A stretch of DNA of 49,270 bases from CAYLUN01 sp964386865. GTDB taxonomy: Bacteria > Verrucomicrobiota > Kiritimatiellia > RFP12 > UBA1067. The translations under genes were made by a program, and so were the position numbers. Numbering within the stretch: position 1 is the first letter of the stretch; each line of letters opens with the position of its first letter. Positions 40,124 through 46,805 of this stretch are shown piece by piece. The stretch covers positions 1-49,270 of the forward strand of contig CAYLUN010000039.1 in the NCBI GenBank assembly GCA_964386865.1. The letters are read 5' to 3'. The notes beneath the pieces were generated by a model. It was not told where the DNA came from, made no database searches, and worked only from the letters and a program-made list of their open reading frames with translations.

Positions 40124-40191
40124 TTCACGCCCTCCCCCTGTGACCGCGTGAACACACGCGCTCACGCTTCAATTCGCCGCAAAATCGGTAC

Positions 40192-40220
40192 ATACTCTCA
40201 TAGTGGTGAACCATCGTCAA
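40192..40220 (-). promoter_or_regulatory. Possible internal promoter ahead of the radical-SAM half of the cluster
   Basis: Minus-strand TTGACG (40220-40215), 17 bp, GAGTAT (40197-40192), upstream of the GTG at 40123. The -35 is good, the -10 weak. If real, the coiled-coil/radical-SAM genes can be transcribed apart from the exporter genes. Confidence 0.35.
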
Positions 40221-40286
40221 TCCGGAAAAGAACACAAAAAGAAAACTCTCAACTGCTTGTGCATGATTCGCGCAGCGGCGCTTATT

Positions 40287-42248
40287 TCACTCATATCGCA
40301 GGGCGTCAATGGGGCTCAACAGCGCCGCCTTGCGGGCCGGCCACAGGCCGAAAACAATCCCAATCGTGGCGGAGAACAGGAAGGCGGTCGCCACCGTAGA
40401 CACGCCGATCATCGCGGCCCAGCCGGTCATCGCGACCATCAGTTGCGTGGCCAGCCAGCCCAGCGTGATCCCGGCCAGCCCTCCGCCGACGCTGATCGCC
40501 AGCGACTCGATCAGAAACTGCAGCATGATGTCGGAGCGGGTGGCGCCCAAGGCCTTGCGGATGCCAATCTCACGCGTGCGCTCCGAGACAGAGACCAGCA
40601 TGATGTTCATAATCCCGATTCCGCCCACAAGCAGCGAGATGGCCGCGATCGACGTCAAGAGCCAAGTCATGGTTCGGCTGGTCTTGGACAGCGCTTCTTG
40701 GAGCTCCGCCATGTCCAGCAATTGGAACATGGTGCGCTGGCTCTCCGTCAGCGAATGCCGCTCGACGATCAGCGCGTCGACCCTGTCTTTCAGCCCGGCT
40801 ATGGCGTCCGTGGAGGTCGCCTCAATCTCAACGGCGTCGAGGTAGTCGTTGCCCAGCAGGCGCTTCATCGCGGTGGTCACGGGGACGAGCACGACGTCGT
40901 CCTCGTCGCCGCGCATGCTCGCGCCCTTCTCCGGAAGCACGCCGATGACCTGAAACGGGATCCGGTTGAGCTTGATGGTTTCGCCGACCGGGTTGGCTCC
41001 ATCTTCAAAAAGGTCTTCGACGACGGTCAGGCCGATCAGGACGACGCGCGCGCGCTGGCGCGTTTCGGTCTCGGTGAAAAAGCGGCCGCTGGCGGGCGTG
41101 TAGGATCTCATCTTCTCGTAGTCGGCAGTCGTTCCCAGCACGCGCGTCTGACGGTTTCCGCCTTGGTAGACCGCCTGCGCGCCGCCGGCCACCAAGGGGG
41201 CAACCGCCGTGACGTCCGGCAACTGGCGGATGGCGTCCGCGTCGGCGATGGTGAAGCGGGTCATCATGCCGGCGTCCATCGTAACGCCGCGGCGCTGTGC
41301 GGTTCCCGGCCGCAGGACCAGCAGGTTCGTGCCGAGGGCGGTCACCTGGCTTTCGACCGTTGCGCGGGCGCCCCGCCCCAGCGCCATCATGGCGATCACC
41401 GCGCTGACTCCGATCAGCACGCCCAGCGTCGAGAGGGCGGCGCGGGCCTTGTTTGCCGCGAGCGAGCGCATCGCCTGCCGCACGAGCGCGTTGAGCTTCC
41501 CGAGCATCATCCATCGGCGAACCGCTTGCAGGCGCGTCCCTGAAGCTGCGGCATCGGCCGCAAACGGCTCCGACTCGGCGTTCGTGCGCTCGTCCAGATG
41601 GACCCTTCCGTCGCGCATGTGGACGATGCGCCGGGCGTTTGAGGCGACTTCCGCGTCATGCGTCACGACGATAACCGTTATGCCCGTCCGGTTGAGCCTC
41701 GCCAGCATCTGCATGATCTCTTTGGAGCTCTCCGAGTCAAGGTTGCCCGTAGGCTCGTCCGCGAGGATGATGGTTGGATTGTTGACGAGCGCGCGGGCGA
41801 GGGCGACGCGCTGCTGCTGGCCTCCCGACATCTCGTTCGGCTTGTGCAGCAGCCGGTCGCTTAGGCCGACATCGGACAGGACAGACGCGGGGTCTCTGAC
41901 GGCGTTGGCGGCGCGGTTGTAGATTAGGGGCAGCCCCGCGTTCTCCAAGGCCGTCGTTCGCGCCAAGAGGTTGAACTGCTGGAAGACGAAGCCGATGCTC
42001 TGCCGCCTTCGCACGGCGAGCTCGTCCTCCGAGAGGCCTCCGACGTCTCGGCCGTCGAGCGTGTAGGCCCCCGACGTGGCGACGTCAAGGAGGCCCATGA
42101 TGTGCATCAGGGTCGACTTGCCCGACCCCGACGAGCCCATGATCGCGACGAATTCACCCTGCTCAATGTCAAGCGACACGCCGCGCAAGGCGTGCACGTC
42201 CACATTGCCCATCCGGTAGATCTTCTGGATATCTTGCAGGTGTATCAT
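40287..42248 (-). CDS. MacB-type ABC exporter (fused ATPase and permease)
   Basis: 653 aa. The N-terminal ATPase has Walker A GSSGSGKST, the Q-loop FVFQQFNLL, signature MSGGQQQR, Walker B IILADEPTGNLD and the switch VVTHD. The permease half has the MacB layout: one helix (ARAALSTLGVLIGVSAVIAM), a large periplasmic domain of about 220 residues, then three FtsX-type helices (SIAAISLLVGGIGIMNIMLV onward), ending IDALRYE. MacB works with a periplasmic adaptor and TolC to push substrates, such as peptides, heme-like compounds, siderophores or lipoproteins, from the periplasm through the outer membrane. All three parts are encoded consecutively here (17 bp after the adaptor). Substrate unknown. Confidence 0.94.
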   Translation of the reverse strand: MIHLQDIQKIYRMGNVDVHALRGVSLDIEQGEFVAIMGSSGSGKSTLMHIMGLLDVATSGAYTLDGRDVGGLSEDELAVRRRQSIGFVFQQFNLLARTTALENAGLPLIYNRAANAVRDPASVLSDVGLSDRLLHKPNEMSGGQQQRVALARALVNNPTIILADEPTGNLDSESSKEIMQMLARLNRTGITVIVVTHDAEVASNARRIVHMRDGRVHLDERTNAESEPFAADAAASGTRLQAVRRWMMLGKLNALVRQAMRSLAANKARAALSTLGVLIGVSAVIAMMALGRGARATVESQVTALGTNLLVLRPGTAQRRGVTMDAGMMTRFTIADADAIRQLPDVTAVAPLVAGGAQAVYQGGNRQTRVLGTTADYEKMRSYTPASGRFFTETETRQRARVVLIGLTVVEDLFEDGANPVGETIKLNRIPFQVIGVLPEKGASMRGDEDDVVLVPVTTAMKRLLGNDYLDAVEIEATSTDAIAGLKDRVDALIVERHSLTESQRTMFQLLDMAELQEALSKTSRTMTWLLTSIAAISLLVGGIGIMNIMLVSVSERTREIGIRKALGATRSDIMLQFLIESLAISVGGGLAGITLGWLATQLMVAMTGWAAMIGVSTVATAFLFSATIGIVFGLWPARKAALLSPIDALRYE

Positions 42249-42265
42249 GGCGTTCGGTCTGGGCC

Positions 42266-43246
42266 TCAGCCGCCCGGGGGCCCGCCGCCCCCACCTTGGG
42301 TCGGCTGGGGCATGCTGAAGGGCGAGGTCCCCGCCTCTTCATCTTTCTTCGACAAATCGATCACGCGCTCCAAGACCACGTCGGCTGTGGTCAGCCCGGA
42401 GACGACCTCTACCGTCTTGCCGTCGTTGAGCCCGGTGAGAATGCACTTCGCGAACACCCCGCTTTCCTGGGTGCTTCCCGCGCGCATCAGGACCTCGTGG
42501 CTGCCGTCCTTCTTCTCGGTTATGGCCGTCACCGGCAGGGTCAGCACATTCGAGCGCAGAGACGCGATGAACTCGACGTTTGCGGTCATCCCGCTTTTCA
42601 TAAAAGACGGGGTCGTCAACGGAACCACTTCAACTTCATAAACGGTGACGTTGTTGACGAGCGCCGCCTCGTACGCGATCGTGTCCACGCGTCCGGTAAA
42701 CACGCTGTCGGGGTAGGCGTCCAGGCTGACCACCACATCCATCCCCTCGCGGATACGCCCGATATCCGTCTCGTCGACATTCGCCCGGATGATCAGGCGG
42801 TCGGACAGCACCAGGACCGACTGCATGGCCGTCACGGTCTGTCCCGGCTCGGCGGCGCGCGAAATAATCACGCCGTCCAGCGGCGCCAGGATGGGAACCG
42901 GGTTGCAGTACTCTTTCCAGCGCTCGTATTCCTCGCTGCTGCGCGCGCGCGCGGCATCGAGCAGGCACGCGCGCTCGGTCGGGCTCATCAGCGCCAAGAC
43001 CTGCGCCTGCGTCACCATCTGCCCTTCATCCACCATCACGCTCTCGATCCGCCCGGGAACAGGGGGCTTCAGCTCCACCCGGTTCTGGGGGGTGACGCCG
43101 CCCGTCGTGCTGATGACCACCCGCACGTCGCCCACCACGGGGCGCACATCCTTGTAAACAGCCTGTCGGGCGGGGCGGGGGGCCAGGAAACGGCTCAGCA
43201 GCAGTACGGCGACAATGGCGAGCACGACGACGATCATCTTTTTCAT
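42266..43246 (-). CDS. MacA-type periplasmic adaptor (HlyD family)
   Basis: 326 aa. One N-terminal anchor helix (IVVVLAIVAVLLLSRFLA) is followed by the first lipoyl half (LKPPVPGRIESVMVDEGQMV), a very short helical hairpin, the second lipoyl half (ILAPLDGVIISRAAEPGQTV) and the beta-barrel and membrane-proximal domains. The short hairpin differs from the RND adaptor at 18433 and is compatible with a MacA-like partner. The C-terminus is Gly/Pro-rich. The ATG overlaps the TolC gene's TGA (ATGA). It connects the MacB pump with the outer-membrane channel encoded just upstream. Confidence 0.9.
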   Translation of the reverse strand: MKKMIVVVLAIVAVLLLSRFLAPRPARQAVYKDVRPVVGDVRVVISTTGGVTPQNRVELKPPVPGRIESVMVDEGQMVTQAQVLALMSPTERACLLDAARARSSEEYERWKEYCNPVPILAPLDGVIISRAAEPGQTVTAMQSVLVLSDRLIIRANVDETDIGRIREGMDVVVSLDAYPDSVFTGRVDTIAYEAALVNNVTVYEVEVVPLTTPSFMKSGMTANVEFIASLRSNVLTLPVTAITEKKDGSHEVLMRAGSTQESGVFAKCILTGLNDGKTVEVVSGLTTADVVLERVIDLSKKDEEAGTSPFSMPQPTQGGGGGPPGG

Positions 43247-44577
43247 GGTAAGTCTCCCGATCCCAGCGCATGCCGCAAATCCGTGTCGGCCAGCAAGGCG
43301 TCGCGAAGCGTCACCAGCATTTGCTTCTGCTTGATGATCGCATCGTTCTCAATCAGATCCCAGTTCTCGAACCTCAGAAGCCCGCTGTTGAACTGCTGCC
43401 TGGCGATCTCCGCCCGAATCGTCACGGCCGTCAGCAGCGTGCGCTGCACCTGAACCCGCTCGCGGGAGTCGATCAGCAGCGCGAGGGCCGCCTCCATCTG
43501 CGCGCGCAGCTTCTCGCGCGTGCTGCGCAGCTCCTCCCCGGCCATCTGCGCGCCGGCTTCGCTGGCCGCCAGCTCGTTGATGTTCTGGCCGCCCGTGAAA
43601 AGGGGCAGAGACATCACCAGCGCGACCTTCCAGCGATACTGGTCTAGGTCGACCTCTTTTGAATAGATGGAGGAGGAGCCGACCAGCGAAAAGGTCGGCC
43701 GGAACTTGCTGCGGGCCTTGGCCACACCCTCCAGCGCGGCGTCGAGCGCGGCCTCCTTCGCCTTGCGGAGCGGGTGGTTGCTGACCTGCTCGTCCCAGTT
43801 GGTTGACGCCACGTCCCAGGCGGCGTCGAGGCTTCCCTGCGCCAGCAGGCCGCCCGGCGCGTCCTGCCCCATGAGCCGAGCCAGTTCGATCTGGGCCACG
43901 CGCCTCGTCCTCTCGGACTGACGGATCTCCATGACCGCCTCCTCGTGCAGGGCGCGGCTGAGAAGGTAAGACCCCTTGTGCTCGATTCCGCCCTCGAAGC
44001 GCAGTTGGACGAGGCCGAGGTTGGTCTCGCGCTGCTTGGATATGCTCTGCGAGAGCCCGATCAGCTCCTGAGCGTAAAGAAGGCGCATGAAGGCGCGGCG
44101 CAGGTCGCACAGCACGTCGTGCCGGGCTGACTCGAGCCCGGCGCCGGCTTGCCGCCGCGCCGCGTTGGCGCCGCGTATTTCCGCGGTTACGCGGCCGCCC
44201 GTGTAGAGGTCGTACCGCCCCACGAGAGACACGCTGGTCTCGTCGTCCATCTGCTGCGACGCGGTAGACGTCGCGCCCGCCGCGCCGCCGTCGCTCGCGC
44301 CATCCTCGGACTGCGACGTGCTCGACTCCAGCGAGACCGAGGGATACCGTGCGCCCGCGACCGCTTGGGCTGTGGAAGAGGTTTTCTTCAGGTTGAACTG
44401 TGCGGCGCGAATATCGGGGTTGTATTCGTTGGCGACCGCCATGCACTCGCCCCACGTCAAACCTTTGGTTTTCGCGGCGGCGCCCGCAGACGTCTGATCC
44501 TCGGCGAAAAGGCCGTATCCGGCAAGGCAGGCGGCTATGCTGACAACAGCAAGCAAGTGGCTATTCCGTGCACACAT
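43243..44577 (-). CDS. TolC-type outer-membrane efflux protein
   Basis: 444 aa with a signal peptide (HLLAVVSIAACLAGYGLFA) and strong ribosome site GAGGAGGGGGAAG. The two-fold repeat of the outer-membrane factor family is visible: each half has a long helical pair (TWGECMAVANEYNPDIRAAQ; SNHPLRKAKEAALDAALEGV) and a beta hairpin (VSLVGRYDLYTGGRV; VALVMSLPLFTGGQN). It forms the trimeric channel-tunnel through the outer membrane for the MacA/MacB-like pair encoded downstream. It could also serve the RND pump at 18433-22661, which has no channel gene of its own. First gene of the 44577-33364 block, with a promoter and an inverted repeat upstream. Confidence 0.92.
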   Translation of the reverse strand: MCARNSHLLAVVSIAACLAGYGLFAEDQTSAGAAAKTKGLTWGECMAVANEYNPDIRAAQFNLKKTSSTAQAVAGARYPSVSLESSTSQSEDGASDGGAAGATSTASQQMDDETSVSLVGRYDLYTGGRVTAEIRGANAARRQAGAGLESARHDVLCDLRRAFMRLLYAQELIGLSQSISKQRETNLGLVQLRFEGGIEHKGSYLLSRALHEEAVMEIRQSERTRRVAQIELARLMGQDAPGGLLAQGSLDAAWDVASTNWDEQVSNHPLRKAKEAALDAALEGVAKARSKFRPTFSLVGSSSIYSKEVDLDQYRWKVALVMSLPLFTGGQNINELAASEAGAQMAGEELRSTREKLRAQMEAALALLIDSRERVQVQRTLLTAVTIRAEIARQQFNSGLLRFENWDLIENDAIIKQKQMLVTLRDALLADTDLRHALGSGDLP

Positions 44578-44664
44578 TAACCGCTTCCCCCTCCTCGCAA
44601 CCTGACACTTCCTGAACGCCCCAATTAGTCGCTCACTGCTAAAGGCGCCGACAAAAACGAAGTT

Positions 44665-44693
44665 ATATTACATGGTTCACCGAGATCGCGCAA
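44665..44693 (-). promoter_or_regulatory. Promoter of the exporter/radical-SAM block
   Basis: Minus-strand TTGCGC (44693-44688), 17 bp, TAATAT (44670-44665), giving a leader of about 80 bases before the TolC-type ATG at 44577. The local AT-rich patch contrasts with the surrounding GC-rich DNA. Confidence 0.5.
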
Positions 44694-44702
44694 GCCGTTT
44701 CC

Positions 44703-44739
44703 CGTGAGCCCCACTGTGAGCCCCACAGTGAGGCTCACG
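44703..44739. promoter_or_regulatory. Long inverted repeat just upstream of the exporter promoter
   Basis: CGTGAGCC + C + CACTGTG (44703-44718) against CACAGTG + A + GGCTCACG (44724-44739): 15 of 16 pairs, 5-base loop. It lies about 10 bp upstream of the -35 on the minus strand, where activators often bind. There is no T-run, so it is not an evident terminator. Confidence 0.5.
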
Positions 44740-45085
44740 GAGTCTCGCGGAGCCGTGTCCCGTGTGAAAATGCGGCTCGTGGGGCGGCCTGTTTACCCGC
44801 GCTTTCGGTGGAGTTCAGGAAAACAATGAACAGCCGGAAGCGCATTTACGCCTAAAGGGATGGTCGCGTTATCGAACAAAGTGAGCTGTATGAGTTATGG
44901 CCTCGGCGTCGCCTTCCTGGCCGAATCACGCCTCAAGCATGTTCGTCCGCTGAAGCGCCTGCGCGAGCGTGTTGCGGGGTGCCGCGGGCGGGGGCGCCGC
45001 ATTCCGCGCCCCTCCGTTGCGTCACCGGGCAATGACGCCGAAGTGATCGAAGGCCGGGAAGGTTGAGCCAAATGACAAACAGGAA
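44740..45085. other. Intergenic stretch without a convincing gene
   Basis: A plus-strand frame at 44860-45066 (68 codons) has a poor start context, an Arg/Gly-rich end typical of GC-driven frames and no recognisable domain, so it is not called. Apart from the inverted repeat to its left and the promoter to its right, I see nothing here. Confidence 0.5.
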
Positions 45086-45114
45086 TTGCAAGGGACCTCG
45101 AAATCTGTCATAGT
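45086..45114 (+). promoter_or_regulatory. Promoter of the PAS-protein gene
   Basis: TTGCAA (45086-45091), 17 bp, CATAGT (45109-45114). Transcription would begin near 45121. Confidence 0.55.
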
Positions 45115-45183
45115 GGAAAAGTGAATGCGAGAGCGTTTGTGGAGCGTTGCGGGAAGAAACGTCAGGAAGAGGGGGCGGGGCTC

Positions 45184-45900
45184 ATGACAGCGATGAATGG
45201 GCGACATGACCAGAAATCCCTGTACCGCCAGCTGATGGACGGTCTATACGACGCCATGCTGGTGACGGATCCAAACGGGCACCTGATCGAACTCAATCCG
45301 CGTGCGACGGAGTATTTCCTGTACAAGCCGGAAGAGGTCTGGGATAAGCCAGTGTCGGTGTTGATCCCCGGCGTGACGGCGAATCTGGTCGGCCACATCC
45401 GCAAGGGGCTGGACGCGGCGCGCCACATCATGCTGGACGCGCGGTGCCAGCGGCAGGACGGGACGGCGTTCGCGGCCGAGGTGACGATCAGCGTGATCGA
45501 CCTGATCAACGTGGGAGACCTGGTGTTCACGGTGCGCAACACCGAGCGCCGCCGGAAGCAGTGGGAGTTGCTGCGCAGCAAGGCCAACGCCTTCGAGAAT
45601 GCGCAGAGCGCCTGTTTCGTGTGCGACGGAGGACGTCAGTTCCGGGCTGTGAACCGGGCGTTTCTCGAGATGTTCGGCCTGCCGGACGAGGACGCGGCCC
45701 TTGGGCGCATGTTTGAGGATTTGATGCCGGACGAGCCGCTGCCGAGTTTCTTCGACCGGGCGCTGGAGGGCGAGAGCCTGTCCTATCGGGTCGTCGCGGA
45801 CACGGATGGCGAGCCCGAGGAAGTCGAGGTGCAGATGGCGCCAGACCGCTTGGGCAAGGAGAAGGTGGTGGGGGTCGTTGGCTCGATCCTTCACCTGTGA
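45184..45900 (+). CDS. Stand-alone protein with two PAS domains
   Basis: 238 aa from the ATG at 45184, behind a G-rich ribosome site (GAGGGGGCGGGG). A GTG at 45121 falls at the predicted transcription start and is less likely. First PAS domain, about residues 15-130: LMDGLYDAMLVTDPNGHLIE, LNPRATEYF, then QRQDGTAFAAEV and FTVRNTERR. Second, about 140-235: ENAQSACFVCDGGRQFRAVN, MFGLPDED, VVGVVGSILHL. No kinase, cyclase or DNA-binding output follows, so it may sense a ligand or redox state and signal by protein contact. The second domain carries a Cys (ACFVCDGG) that might matter. It is upstream of two nucleic-acid genes; a functional link is unclear. Confidence 0.75.
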   Translation: MTAMNGRHDQKSLYRQLMDGLYDAMLVTDPNGHLIELNPRATEYFLYKPEEVWDKPVSVLIPGVTANLVGHIRKGLDAARHIMLDARCQRQDGTAFAAEVTISVIDLINVGDLVFTVRNTERRRKQWELLRSKANAFENAQSACFVCDGGRQFRAVNRAFLEMFGLPDEDAALGRMFEDLMPDEPLPSFFDRALEGESLSYRVVADTDGEPEEVEVQMAPDRLGKEKVVGVVGSILHL

Positions 45901-45925
45901 GCGAGCGCGAGAAAGGTGAGCGTGT

Positions 45926-46780
45926 TTGAACGTGAAGAGTGCAGTGACGGCGTATGTTGTGTCGAAGGTTGAGGCGGGGCAGAGCCTTCAGGTTTTCTTG
46001 GCTTCCAAGCTGGGGGTTTCCAAGCGTGCGGCGAAGGACCTGATGGATGAGCGCAAGGTGTGGGTGAACCGCAAGTGCGTGTGGATGGCGCACCACGAGC
46101 TGCATCAGGGCGACACCGTCGAGGTGCCCGCGGGGCAAGCCGCCAAGAGCGAGGCGCCGTCCAAGATCCGCGTGCTGGTTGAGGACGACCACTACCTTGT
46201 GGCGGACAAGCCGTCCGGCATGCTCGCTGTCGGCGCGGGCAGCGCGGAGGAGTTGCTGCAGGCCCAGATTGGGCTGGGGGCGCTGCGGGCCGTGCACCGC
46301 CTCGACCGCGACACGACGGGGTGCCTGCTGTGCGCCAAGAGCGCGGCCGCGTTCGACGCGGCGGTGGCGCTGTTCAAGACGCGCCGCGTGACCAAGATCT
46401 ATCATGCGATCGTCTTCGGCGCGTACGACCGGAACGCGTCAACGGTGGACCAGGAGCTGGACGGCGAGCGGGCCGTGAGCCACATCCACCGCGAGGCGAT
46501 GTCCAAGGACGCGACGTTCCTGAAGGTGCGCATCGAGACGGGGCGCACGCACCAGATCCGCCGCCATCTGGCCGCGATCCGGCACCCGGTGCTGGGCGAC
46601 CGCGAGCACGGCGTCAAGTTCGCGCGCGACCCGCGCCTGCTGACGATCCCCCGCCAGATGCTGCACGCCTCGGGGCTGGAGCTGCCGCACCCGATGGCTT
46701 CGGGCAAAACGTTCAAGGCGCACAGCCCGCTGCCCGCCGACTTCCGGCGCTGCCTCAAGCTGTTCGACATGGGCAAGTGA
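45926..46780 (+). CDS. RluA-family RNA pseudouridine synthase
   Basis: 284 aa. The TTG at 45926 is taken as start because AAAGGTGAG lies 6 bases upstream; a GTG at 45932 is possible. An S4-like N-terminal part (VSKRAAKDLMDERKVWVNRK) binds RNA. The catalytic domain has DDHYLVADKPSGMLAV, the active-site block RAVHRLDRDTTGCLL (Asp near residue 130) and ETGRTHQIRRHLAAI. It converts uridines in rRNA or tRNA to pseudouridine; which position (RluA, RluC or RluD type) cannot be decided. It starts 25 bp after the PAS gene and is followed after 25 bp by the helicase gene. Confidence 0.92.
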   Translation: MNVKSAVTAYVVSKVEAGQSLQVFLASKLGVSKRAAKDLMDERKVWVNRKCVWMAHHELHQGDTVEVPAGQAAKSEAPSKIRVLVEDDHYLVADKPSGMLAVGAGSAEELLQAQIGLGALRAVHRLDRDTTGCLLCAKSAAAFDAAVALFKTRRVTKIYHAIVFGAYDRNASTVDQELDGERAVSHIHREAMSKDATFLKVRIETGRTHQIRRHLAAIRHPVLGDREHGVKFARDPRLLTIPRQMLHASGLELPHPMASGKTFKAHSPLPADFRRCLKLFDMGK

Positions 46781-46805
46781 CCGGTCGCGACGGAGCCCCG
46801 CTGCC

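Noticed and set aside
44860..45066. 68-codon plus-strand frame in the large gap
   Set aside because: Poor start context, Arg/Gly-rich tail, no domain, and it would be the only such gene lacking a promoter-like site.
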